Assembly: GCF_025602895.1 (NCBI RefSeq)
Contig: NW_026516234.1
Location: 372,001 to 436,000, forward strand
Direction of reading: 5' to 3'
Source: Polychytrium aggregatum
Lineage: Eukaryota > Chytridiomycota > Chytridiomycetes > Polychytriales
Length of the DNA stretch: 64,000 nucleotides
The first letter of the stretch is position 1. Every line of letters begins with the position of its first letter. Positions 51,001 to 62,171 of this stretch are shown here, one piece after another. The translations under genes were made by a program, and so were the position numbers. The notes under the pieces are model-generated. The model worked only from the letters and a program-made list of their open reading frames with translations. It was not told where the DNA came from and made no database searches.

Positions 51001-53857
51001 CTTTAGTTATGGCATAAACAAGTTGTTGTTCTTCCGTCAAGCGCCTGAGCCTCTCGACACGCCTGAGCCTATGGATCAGCTGGACTTTTGGAGAAACGGT
51101 AGGGTTTTGCTGCTCTACTTTGCTCCTGACACCGTGTTCAGTTGACATCTATCCTGTACTCCAATTCTAATTTACACTGGTCTTGATGCAAACGCACGTG
51201 TAACATCGACCGTATCAGCCGATGGACTCTGGTTCGATTGTGAGCATCTATGTATTCAATCCAAACCGATTCCCTGTCCAATACGAAGCCACGATCACAT
51301 CGAGTGTGAGTAATTTTGCGATCAATCCCCCGCAATGCGCGTGTTTGGGAGGCGATCGCTCCACAACGATAAATCGGCATCGATTGACCCTTATACAACT
51401 CGAACGATCGCGATGCCATAGGAATATTCGCTCTACCATCGCAGTGCCTTGGTTGGCTCCCGCCAATTTAAAGAATTGACGCTTGAGCTATGTGCAATCG
51501 GAAGCGATTTGGATGACGAAGTTCCATCAAGCATTCTGTGTGAAGGTGTTCTCGAACTCCACACCAACATTCCGGCGATCGCAACCATCGAGCTTCCAGT
51601 CCGAGGGCTTCTTATCGACGTAGGTTGATATGATGCACCGAAGTGGGGCAGCTCTGCGCGGCACCAATGTTTGCTCACTCTCGCTACGTTGACATGCCGC
51701 ATTGTGCTGGACAACAGATCATCACAGCTCTGGATTTCTCTGAAGCAAAGGCCATCCAGTTCGGACCTGTGCTCCTCGGAAACATCAGTTCCAATAGCTT
51801 TTCCTTTCAAAACCCGCTTCGTCGGCCCTTGAACTGGAAGTTTTTTGTCGAAGATGCATATCGAGATATATTCCTTGTCTCGAGGGACTATCCCTTTGTC
51901 CAGGTGTGTTCCGAATCGAGTCTCATTTTCCAGGGCCCCATATTCATCCTCCCCATGCCGAGCTTTGGAATTGAGGACGTGCCCATTGGTAACCTCGTCT
52001 CCGATTTGGAAAAATCGCAATGGAAACCATTTTGCGCGCAAATTAGGGCACGGCAAAATCAAAGAGGGAGGTCTCCATACCGATTCAGTTCAAGCCCAAG
52101 ATTGCTGTTGGATACTTGGCCGCTGCCACACTGGAGACCGATGAAGGAACACATACCATTCAGATATCTTTTTATAGCGTCAATAGCTAGACCGGTCAGA
52201 ATGATATGGGTCCGATCTATCGTTGCGACGCCCATATATGCATTTTGACCCTACCGAGGGCTCTGTCTGACTTTCTCATGCCACCGACATTCAGTTCCGA
52301 TCCTTAACTCGATTTTTGGCGATTACATCGAAGGCACAGGGGTTGTTGCAGAAATCAAGCTCGAGATCAATAAGCTTCCGTTTGGAGTCGTTGGTATTGG
52401 AAACCCAGAATTCCGCGTGGTCAACATCATCAACCCCACCCCAGTCACAATATTACTTTCATTCCAGCTTACTAACGCAGACTTTTATATGGAATCGTAT
52501 GATCGGTAAGGGATTGCGTCAATAGATTGAGCACACTTGCCATGAATCTGACCGACCCGCTTTCCCAGGGTACCGTTGCCTCCGGAGCAACCGACAGAAA
52601 TCAAACTTTACTTTGACCCCAAGGTCACTGGACCAGCAGAGGGTGCCGTGCACATTTTCCACTTTGACGAAGCACAAGGACGCAAAACTAAACAGCTCGG
52701 CACTCTTCTCTTGACTGGGTCCGGGGGCGTTTTTGGGATGCAATCCGTGGGCGACGAACCGGGAAAACCCACTGCCGCAATAGTGATCAATTATCCGAAA
52801 ATCCCAGAGTCCGCACGAGCCAAAAAGCATTTTGAAGTCGAGAATTGCGGAGAAACTGTCATCCATGTTGGCATTGTGGACAACAGCGGCAATGAGCTTG
52901 CGCGAGACACAGAGATTCGGTGCGAGAACTTCTCGGTTCTCATCAGTCCCTCTGTCGCGCTGATCAAGCCCAAGAGCAAGCACCGCTTTGCTGTTACGGT
53001 TCGGGTCGGTATAGTGTGCTTGTGGAGGGATGATTGTTGGAACGAGAGAAGCGGATTATCTTCCCATGGGCTTCCCACGGACTTCCCGACTTACGCTGTC
53101 GACAACGATCCTCAGGGCATCCGGGTAGGCGAAGCAACATGCCATTTACAGCTGCGAACCAAGACCCTCGCCAAACCAAAAACAATCCCCATCGAGATCA
53201 CGGCTACGATTGTCAACGCCTTTGCTATGATGATCGATAGCATCAAAGCCTTTTCCCGAGCAGACAACTCCATCGAAACAACTCTGAACGTGATGTTGCA
53301 AGAGGAAGGGAAATACGACTCGGAGATTGAGCTGTGGAAGATTTTGCTGCCGGTCATTCGCATCTCTCCGTTCGCCCCAAGCGACATGCTGCGCTCCATT
53401 CCTTGTGCACAGGTAGGGCAGGTATCAATATTCTTTGGTGTGTGTGCCGTATCAGGCATCGCGATCTAATCCTGATTCTTCGGCATAGCCCAACGTCACC
53501 GACGTTGATATTCAGCCCTACACTGTTCGCCCACCGGCAATTCCAAGGGAGTTGCCTCCGCGACAGAAAAAGTGGTACATGAACCGGGTCTCCATGGCTC
53601 TTGATCAAGGAAACAAGGTAAGATACGAAACAAAAGCCACAAAAGATGATCATTACAGGCTTGTTGGGTCCGGATTTCTCCGCTACGTAAGATAGGGCGG
53701 CGGGTAGCTCCACTAAGCATATACTGTGGATATCGCTTAAAAGGACCGCCAATCGTCACCCTCGGATCTGGAACGACGACAAGAGGCACTGCGCTTCACC
53801 CAGCCCATTGAGAAAAAAGTGCACCTGACTTTTGATAAGCGACTTCGTCTCGAGTGA
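36029..53857 (+). CDS. Giant ASH/MSP-domain protein, probably flagellar
   Basis: About 25 exons and roughly 5,000 residues if spliced as read. The N-terminal part (exons 36029-40655) begins MDKRSPGTGG, is Ser-rich, then helical and armadillo/HEAT-like in feel (VIPLVKSLIRILINLVNS; YIGALFRPYVHPLMRSPNPA). The donor at 40655 (GAC G|gtaag) joins in phase to ...AT ATG TCG at 40910, so what could be taken as a separate gene is one transcript. The next exon, 40910-49546, is about 8.6 kb. It starts with five tandem aromatic repeats (GYTANRIPFY, GMTNFGTRFY, GFTPDGIAFY) and then many ASH-type beta-sandwich units, recognisable by LDFG starts: LDFGSLKIGTTGTRALKLSN, LDFGTTYINVNKVLSLLVSN, IDFGIAAINKTHTRSIEMEN. 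It includes a Ser-rich linker and a coiled coil near 47160-47750. Further exons carry more ASH units to KKVHLTFDKRLRLE. Multi-ASH proteins such as HYDIN and CFAP47 work in axonemes; the specific orthologue is unknown. Confidence 0.8.
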
Positions 53858-53919
53858 TGTTGGTTGATGAAAATGTCACAATAGACCACCGCAGATTTTT
53901 GCAGAATACAATGCTGATA

Positions 53920-53957
53920 CAGTCGATCCAGAAAAAAAAAAAAAAAACGGGACAGTT
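53920..53957. repeat. TIR-like terminus of relic C with poly-A run
   Basis: TA (53918-53919) then CAGTCGATCCAG, a run of 17 A, and ACGGGACAG. Same layout as at 7832 except for the expanded A tract. Confidence 0.6.
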
Positions 53958-55160
53958 CCTTCCTGGCTTCAGATGTCTGAATCCCGCTGACTGACTGTAG
54001 GCCCCAGTGAGCAGGCCGCGAGATTGTTTCCAGTCCTGGTTGGCAATCTCTTTGTTTTTGGTTGGTTTGGGAAGCATGGTCATGAATACACGACCGATTC
54101 CCTGTGGCGACGGGACTGGCATACTCAGATCATGATCCGTGAGGCATTGATGTCTCGATGTGGGAGTGTGGTGGATGCATTCGACCCTCTGCACAGCTTC
54201 ATGGTTTCTCGATATCAAGCCAGCCAGGTCAAACGAGGCGCTCGGCCTCCGGGCACTGTGAGCACACCTGGGATGTGTTGAGCTCGTTCACCGAGCACAC
54301 ATGGATCTTGGAGACGGATGGGCCTGGTGGACACCCCCGGTGATGCATGGATTGCTCGAAATACCAAGCAAAGTTGAGTCCCCGTGGGCTCGACGGATAT
54401 ATCTCTCCCTTTCCTTGCTTTCACGATGCGTTCCCACAGGCAACCAGTGTCAGTTTCCATGGACACACTGTTTGGCCGCGATGGGCGATGGATTGTGGGC
54501 ATTCACATGCGGAGAAAGCCCCCGCCTGCGTCCAGAAACGTGTCTCGTTATGGGTGTGATGTAAATGAGACGCCCGATATCCTGTGTGTGGAGAAAGTTG
54601 GACAGTGTTCACCAGTCGAGCTCTTGCTGCGATGTCGTCTCGCTGAGCCGCCGTATCTTTGGTGTTGCCGCCCATCGTTGCTGCCAAGTCCATCTTGGCT
54701 GAGTGCCAATGGATTCCATATGGCCATGGAGTCCCACAAGACCTTGGATCTTGCTTGTCCAAAGTTTCCCCCCCCCACTCATCGATATCCGTCAGCGACG
54801 CTCGATTTGCACACCTTGACCATGTCGTCTTGATTGCGTTGGCGTCGCGATATTGGGCTGTGGTGCACCGATGCGATGGATTGCGGGTCACCAACGACAT
54901 TTACTACGACATGAACGCACCCCGATGGTCCCATGAAGTTTATTCTTCTCTGGTGATGGTGGTGGCGGCAGTGGCGGAGCTCGCGGGAGCTTGTCGGAAT
55001 GGAAGGAAGCAGACGAGGGCTGAGGGCATATCCCTTGTACAGCTTCCACGGTGTGGATGGCCATTGGGAACGATGGGGCATGCATGTCCCATCCACAAAG
55101 TGGTGGGAAACCCCATCCATCGTGCACGGGGCTCCGTTTGGTTGAGCGTTGGATTGATCT
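53920..55160 (-). mobile_element. Relic C: near full-length copy of relic A with TIR-like end
   Basis: Inverted, almost identical copy of relic A, from a TIR-like end at 53920 (TA before it; CAGTCGATCCAGAAAA, a 17-A run, then ACGGGACAG) through the nuclease blocks to about 55151. The other end shows GGATTGA near 55151, a weak match to an inverted TIR. Compared with A it has Ile in HRDINASRIM, and a C-run near 54770 changes the opposite-strand frame. Non-functional. Confidence 0.7.
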
Positions 55161-55309
55161 GACTCACTGCTATCTCCCTGACACATTGGATTTCGCATAG
55201 GTATGAAGGGTCCAGAATATTGTGATCTAGTCCTGCCCAAAGCAGCGACAACGACCAGTGCGCTATTGCATCCACAGAACCCAAAAGCACCTTATATTGG
55301 TTGACTTCA

Positions 55310-58300
55310 TTATTTCGTGTGAAGGTCGCGTGTGATGTGGCTTATGAATGCAGCACCAACAACATCAATCAGAACGAGGGCCAACGCAGCACAAAGCAAG
55401 GTGAACCATGAAAACATTGTCAGCAGCAACAGCGACAATAATAATGCATAAACATCGTTCACAACGTTTGCCAGCATCCTGATTGATTTGAAGTTATAGT
55501 CGGGGATCCAAGGGAGGATGGCCTTCAGACATGCCCACTTGATTCATTTGATTTTGGGCGATTTTGGGTGAGAGGCAAGTACAGATATTAGCGCTCGATT
55601 CGACTTTCGAGTCAGGCTTACATATGCGACGATCAACATGGCTGCTGTCAGTTTCAATATAGCCTCTCTGAGCTCCCCCTCCCCAACAAAAGATCATGGA
55701 TGGATATGTACACGAGATTGTCTCATCTCGTCCGACCGCGACTTCAAAGTATCACGCAATCCATTTCATCAAGGGACGGCTTACCCATCCAGCGAGCTGT
55801 TTCGTGAGCCAAATGGAAATATGCACCAAAATCGCAATTTCGCCTGTTTGAACGATGGCTTCGGACCTTTCGGTCTCAATGACCCTGACGTCAACATTGA
55901 CGCATTTTCTTTTGCCGCTCTTGATCTAGCGTGTCGGCGGCCAGCAATGCCATTATTTCAGTGATGCGGTACTCCAAGGGTTCATCAGATTTACAGCCTT
56001 CGGACAGAGTAGATCGATGCTGAAGAACGCGCTCCACCTTCCAACGCGATAACACCGATATCCCTAACAATAGCACCGACGACAGTAAGAGCAATAAAGC
56101 TTCACTACGCACCTGCTCTCTGCCTTCCACCGAGAGGGACGTAGGATGACTATGGTCCAGCATGTCATATGATTCCGCATCAATTGTATCCAAATACGGG
56201 CTGGCTTGAGGCTTGGTCGTGTAAAGGGCCGAGTTGTATCGGATGCTGCACAGCGCAGGCCAGAGCTCTTGCAGGCATTCGCTCAGCTTTCTTAATCGGT
56301 TCATTGCTCTATCAACATCGGCTAACAGGCGAAGATTTTCTGAGCTTCCTCGGTCGTCACTGCTCATATAGCCATGAAACAAATCGAAAAACTTTCTTAT
56401 CCATCCAACGCCGGTCAAAATGGTCCACAACAACCAAGCGACTCCGGAGGTGGTGGTGGGGTAGTCCGGAAAAACCTTGGGCAGTCGCCTGTTCTTCTCG
56501 AAATCGGAGGGGCGTAAAGGTGCCAATGTTGGCCGATCTGGGCCGTCGGCCGCATATGAACCACTTCGTGACATGGATGGTGTGTTTGAAGTGGTTGGTA
56601 TGAGCAGCGGCGAGTAAGTTTCCAGCCGGCCGATGGAGTTGTAGATATTGTTCATCAGCCAAACAGTCTAGAAGAGTCGGGGAAAGAGACGTGTTAACTG
56701 TGGCTTGAGTAGAAACGCTGCTTGTGCACGCTGTAGCTCTGCCAGAGGACTCAAGTTCCACGTAAGCTACATCTGCCGCAGCCACAGTAGCTCAGAGGCT
56801 GGGATCCATCTGGGGCTGTGTCTCGGTAGCTTGACTGAGGAACAGTGACTCTCTGTCTCACTAATTCAAAGGGAGCTCGAGTTCTCCAACAAAGCCCTCC
56901 CCCTTTGGGCCACTCAATCCAGCCTCTTGTTGTTACCGTAGTTTTGATTCCTGATTCTTCGTCCTTCTGGAACACGGGTTCATATTTTTCCTCGCCAAGC
57001 ATGGATAGAAGGTGTTGTCGAACCGCAGGGCCAGCATTCGAAAGCGGGGAAACAGTTGAAGGACGGGGTTTCGGAAGATTGCCCGGGACATTCGAAAGAC
57101 TCAACGTCGGTGAGGAGGATTTCAACAGCGCAGAATATGATCCTTCTAAGGCATCAAGAGTGCTTCGCAAATAGTCGCTGCTGTAAGCAAACATGACCCT
57201 CTCCAACATGTCAAGAAAATCCATGCCTGGAGACAATCGCTTTGTGATAATGTGGCCGGAATGTGTGGAGCGCCTGTCTACTGTATGTCGGACCGCCGAA
57301 AACAAGTCGAATTGCACAGATCGCTCAATGAAGATGCGGAGCAAAACTGAATAAAAGGCAAAGTTGTGGACAATGAAAAATAGCCTAAACATCGAGTTTG
57401 TAGATTGATCTTGTGTTAGAGAGGTCGCCGTGTCGGATCCACAGGCAACACAGTGATCTCGCGATTTTCAGGGCTTGGGAGCCTACCAGGATTCATCAAG
57501 ATTATTCGGCTCGTATGGCGTGATATATTTGAGCCAGATTTCGACAATCTACAGAGATTCCCTGGTCGTTAGAGCATGATGGGATGGAGTCTCGGTCTTT
57601 GGTCACAAATCACGAATCTTACTGAGGAATAACCTTCATCGATTGGCCAGAACTCGAGAGAGTTGTGGAAAAAATGAAAGAGTTTCTTTTGGAGGGAAGA
57701 AATGACCCGTCGCTGTATGATAACCTCGACAGGTTGATCTACCCATGGACTGACGTCGTGAAGAGGAAGCCCCGTGAAGATATCTTGGAGATTAGACTTG
57801 GAAAGATGGGCTACCAAAGTGTGTATGCATTTGATCCTGAGTGATGATGGGCGCTCGTAACGCTGGATTGTTTCATGCGTGAAGTTGATCAGAGATGGGT
57901 ATGTCCTTGGAGCACCTTAACGATCGTATTGCGGCACCGGCACCTCCCGATCCTGGCTGCAGTGATGCTGACTACAACTTACATCCTCAGCCACGCGGTA
58001 TCCTTGGGTGATCCACTGGTCCGAGAGAATAACGCCTAGAGCCTCACTCATGGACAGGATTATGAATCGTTGACTGGGGTTGCTTGCGAGGCTATCTCTA
58101 TAAGTATATCAAAGTATTTCAGTGTGCTATGAGCGCTTCCACTGCAAACAAACAATACCCATCCATGCACAGCCTCGAGGAGCAAAGCATGCGTCGTGGT
58201 ACACGTGAGGCCGGCGACATACAATGACGTGATAACTGTGTCGGCCGAGGCAGCTGTCAAAGTAGAGGGCTGCGGTACCAGCGGGATAAAGTACTTGATA

Positions 58301-59630
58301 TACATTGTCACAAGTTGAAGGTAGAGAGCGCTAAAACTCTGCATGTTGTCCGCCTTGGTAGAAAGCGGATTCTTGAAACCAATCTGGAGTTCCCGCGAAA
58401 GCTTGGACAGATATTGCCCTCCAGTACTCTCGGCCGCACTCGCCTTCAGAATGCGAGGAACAAGGGTTGGGTGCGACTTAGTGCCGAGGCTTAGATTCAG
58501 CCGCTCGATCAAGTCGCTCCAGCTCATAGCTTTTTAAACACTGACCACTCCTGTCGCTCGCTCGCCGCTGCCCTGAGCCACAGACGACGCAAAGCTAAAC
58601 ATGAAGTACTCGAACATATCTGTGTGAGAGGGAAAAGCCGATTAGCTTCCATGGGTGTAGATCAGAAGCTGTCTGCAGGGCACTTCCAGCTCATCGCGTG
58701 TTCGATCAGTGCCCCTACTGAAATTGACGGATTTGACGGAGCTTATCCGTGGCTTTGAATTGTCCGACTTGCTCGCAATTGAGTCGTGGGACTTTGATGA
58801 AGATAGCTCGTCCATTATAAGCACTCGTCGATAAAGCGCTGGCAAAGACTTGTAGTCCATGCCCTCAAAGGCATTCGTGACATAGCTCTACGGTGCGATG
58901 GGACGCAGATCAGTCATGAGTCATCGATACTTGGCGAGGCAGTGTGCGCCATCGGGATCAGGGTTCGGACGCCGAGCGTGTTATATCGGTGGTAAATGCA
59001 AGGGCCAGCTGTCGCCTCCGAACAACGGGGTGAGTCAGGTGTAAAACAGAGTGCCGAGTCGGGGACACACAGGCAACCAGCGTCATCGATTGTGTTGTGG
59101 GATTGCAAGGCGCGATGCCGAGCTCGTTGAAACCGAGCCCGTAGACATCACGTAAGACTGGCCACTATGCTGGGCGAGACACCGAAACCGGGAGTAACGT
59201 ACAGGGAGTCTCTCGACAGGGACCTCGTAAGCCAGGCCAGAAGTCAGAGCTGCGTTCTGAAGTAGTTTGAGCAAGAGTCCGGTTGGCGACAACAGATCTA
59301 TCAAGAGTCGTCGCTCATCCGGGGACATCGAGAAATGAATAACCCCGCTGAACGGGTCGAATGAGGAAGACATACGGTCCAGTCAGCATCCACGACAAGA
59401 ACTTGAACACAATTTTTCTGCCATGAGGGCTGCTGGAACGATCGGACTTACGGGTAAACACGAGAGCCAAAGAGATACGCGCAGAGAGCCGGGAGCGATT
59501 GATAAAACTCCTCAAACTTTGAATCGCCCTGATCTTGGACGGTTGCCCAGAGTTTCAGAAGCGTCTGCCCAACTTCCCGAAAGGGACGGTGGGTCTGTAG
59601 GAACTGGTCGAGCTTCTCGTTCTGGCTCAT
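55310..59630 (-). CDS. SMPD4-like (neutral sphingomyelinase 3 / nSMase3 family) membrane protein
   Basis: SMPD4 in animals is an ER/nuclear-envelope membrane protein linked to sphingomyelin hydrolysis and nuclear pore assembly. Start ATG 59630 (MSQNEKLDQFLQTHRPFREV). Roughly ten minus-strand exons follow, with my borders approximate. Segments matching the family in order: FDPFSGVIHFSMSPDERR near 59350; MFEYFMFSFASSVA near 58610 (animal NPFEYYIFFFALSL); KKLFHFFHNSLEFWPIDEGY near 57660 (animal KLYLFLQHCFGHWPLDASF); WLKYITPYEP near 57520 (animal WLSYLQPWRY); FIERSVQFDLFSAV near 57320; GWIRKFF and helical regions; and a C-terminal pair of hydrophobic helices (LLLSLLLLTMFSWFTLL, ALALVLIDVVGAAFIS) ending at the stop 55310, matching the C-terminal membrane segments of SMPD4. 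The family call rests on remembered human motifs, not an alignment. Confidence 0.7.
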
Positions 59631-59957
59631 GTCGACAACGGCACGCGGATATGGGCTGGAGATGGAGCGAACGGGCTGGCCCGATGACGGGGGGCGGTCC
59701 CTGGCCAAGGCCAACCCAGGCGGTTCGAGTGCGGGATGTGTCATCCAGTGTCTGTGGAAATTGGAGGGCCCGTGCGGGGCCGAAAATGCGCCAATCGGCA
59801 GCGCGCCCGGTGCTGTGCGGGTGGCTCTTGCCAGGGCTCCGGTGGCGAAGAGGCGGACTGCGTCTGGCCTCGGCCTTTGCTCTGCGCTCTGCCTTCGTCT
59901 CCGAGTCCGCCACCAGCACTGCCTGGCGACCAGCATATCCCCCGCCGCATCCCCAGC
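59631..59957. promoter_or_regulatory. Shared divergent promoter region (SMPD4-like / metacaspase)
   Basis: About 330 GC-rich bases between divergent start codons. No TATA box was recognised. Open frames here on both strands reflect GC bias. Confidence 0.45.
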
Positions 59958-61640
59958 ATGAACTTCAACCTGGTCGAGCTTGAGGATCATCCGGTCCACG
60001 GCCACAAAACACAGGTTTGGTCCCGCGCGCGCGCCGCCAGTCGATAGAAGCGGCAGTGCTTTGTGTTGGCACTGATGGCACCCCGTCTTGTCCGCTGGGC
60101 TCCAGTTTTCGTTCACAAAGGAGACGTATACATCCACAACCAAGACAAAGGATGGAGCTGTCGTGCACCACTACGAGAGCCACTCGAGCAGCACCCCTGC
60201 TGCTCGCTCGCCTCGCAAAAAGGTTCGCCGTGTGTGTTGCTTGGAAAGCTTACATGGTTCCTGAAGCACAGGACTGTTCCCGACTGTTCCCGACAAAGGG
60301 GATTCTCTCCTAACATGGGCTGTTCAATCGCTGCCAGGCGCTGTTGATCGGCATCAACTACATTGGCTCCAAGCACGAACTCAAGGGCTGTATCAACGAC
60401 ATCAAAAACATTCAGTCGTGGCTCTTGAAGCGCGACCCGGCCTATGGCGAGCATCTGGTGGTTCTCCGTGATGACCATGAAAACCCGGTGCATCATCCGA
60501 CACGAAACAACATCATCAACGCAATGCGTTGGCTTGCTCTCGATACAGCTCCCGGAGATCGACTCTTTTTCCACTACTCTGGCCATGGCTCCACGGCACC
60601 ATCTCACGATAGCTTAGAGGACGAGCCCACCGGCCTCGACGAGACGATGGTTCCCGTTGATTTTACAACAAACGGCTTTATTATCGACGACGATATCCAC
60701 GACATACTGTGCAAGCCCATAGCCTCTGGGGTGCAACTGGTTGCGTTTGTTGATTGCTGCCACTCAGGCACAATCTTCGACCTCCCGTACACATATCGCC
60801 CCGGTAAGCGCCTTCGGATGTGCTCAACATACGAGGGTACCAGTCATTCCGTGGGCGCACGAGATGCGCGGGCGGTGAAATTTGAGCTGTTGACCGTGCG
60901 AGCGTCTCCATCCGAGGAAACGTTGAAAGAATTTCGGTGAACATCCTCTAAGGCTCCGCTCGTCGACAACTTGGGCTGTGGCTGCGAAGAGGAGCAAAGT
61001 GGACTGAACTGACTGAATCCCCAACAAAACCCTTGCAGATGGCTCCCTTGACATTGTCGTCAAGAGCAACAACTCCATCATTGATGCGCTTCATCCCACA
61101 GTAAGTAAATCCTGGAATCAATACCGATTGGAAATGCCGCGCGGTTCCGTTAACATCATCTCGATCTATGAACCAGGGCGGGTTCTTCAAACTCTTGACA
61201 GAGCATTTTCAATCGACTGACCATCAAGACATGCTCGAAGTGCTGCTCCATCATGGCGTTTCCCGCGACCAGATCGCCACACCGGCCCCTATTCCCTCCA
61301 GAAACAAGACATGCGGCGCCATCTTTCAATTTTCTGGTTGCAAAGACGTGCAAACCTCTGCCGACGCAAAGATCTCGGGGCAGGCGCGCGGCGCATTGAC
61401 GTATGCTCTGTTGGCTGTCCTTGCCAAGAAACCACACCCAACATATACTGAGCTCCTGCAAGACATCCGTGACATTTTGAGACCAACGTTCACTCAAATT
61501 CCCCAACTTTCCACGGGTTATCTGGTATGTATCCGTCGTTCTGTCTGTGAGAGAGCAGGGTTGGCAACGCTGCCCTCCAATTTCAGAAGTGTCACACTAA
61601 CCCCTTCCATACGACACGTGGCCACGTTCGCCGAACAAGA
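59958..61640 (+). CDS. Type I-like metacaspase without prodomain
   Basis: Caspase-fold cysteine protease with Arg/Lys specificity, involved in proteostasis and programmed death in fungi. Exon 1 is 59958-60014 (19 codons, MNFNLVELEDHPVHGHKTQ), spliced in phase to 60338 (ALLIGINYIGSKHELKGCI). The catalytic His is in FFHYSGHGS and the Cys in VAFVDCCHSGTIFDLPY. Exon 2 ends at 60803; exon 3 is 61039-61100 (DGSLDIVVKS). The next exon covers the p10-like part, with FSGCKDVQTSADAKISGQ and GALTYALLAVL, reaching a donor after STGYL near 61525. The usual Pro/Gln-rich prodomain is missing, since only 19 residues precede the core. The last exon is uncertain: a continuation at 61577 (KCHTNPFHTT) is possible. 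The normal C-terminal ending was not seen. Confidence 0.85.
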
Positions 61641-62087
61641 CGGATGTGCACAGCGTACGATTTGAGATTTAAGGCCGCACGGAAAGAAAGCCAGATGACA
61701 GCCACCAATTTAGTAGTACCCAGCTTGAATACCCGACTTCCCCTCCCCACCACCACTCGAAAGTTGCTTCCTCCTTGCCATGGCAAGTTGGATGCAAAAT
61801 GGCAGCTTTGTCCTTGATTGTGCAGCATCGGATTGAATGGGAGGACCTTCCAGTACATGTCCGCTCTGCACCAGGTGAATATATGTGTTTCCCAAAGCCG
61901 GAACCTCTGCCGGAGATAGGGGGGGGGTGATTCCACACGTGAGCATTACTCTTGCAATCGGTGTCTGGTGTCTCGATTGAGACTTCGATTTGGAGAAACC
62001 AGCACCGCTCTATAGCCGTTTGCTCGGGATGAAACGGGACGGCGCCAATTTATGCTCTACTGGTGCGTCGCCCCTTGCTTGTGGTTA
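61641..62087. other. Spacer between metacaspase and transposon
   Basis: No gene supported. May contain the metacaspase 3' UTR. A G-run at 61920 and short frames only. Confidence 0.4.
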
Positions 62088-62114
62088 CAAGCAATCCAAT
62101 AAAAAACGGGACAC
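62088..62114. repeat. TIR-like left end of the Tc1/mariner-type element
   Basis: CAAGCAATCCAATAAAA followed by ACGGGACA, preceded by TA (62086-62087). It matches the relic ends at 7832 and 53920 at most positions and lies 84 bases 5' of the transposase ATG, where a Tc1/mariner TIR is expected. Confidence 0.55.
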
Positions 62115-62171
62115 CCGGGTTTTTGACCATTCATCGAATATTTTGTTACCCAATGTTATCGCGCGCTGGCC

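Noticed and set aside
59423-60143. 186- and 231-codon frames between the SMPD4-like gene and the metacaspase
   Set aside because: GC-rich promoter and first-exon shadows; only the 59630-59450 part of the minus frame fits the SMPD4-like first exon.
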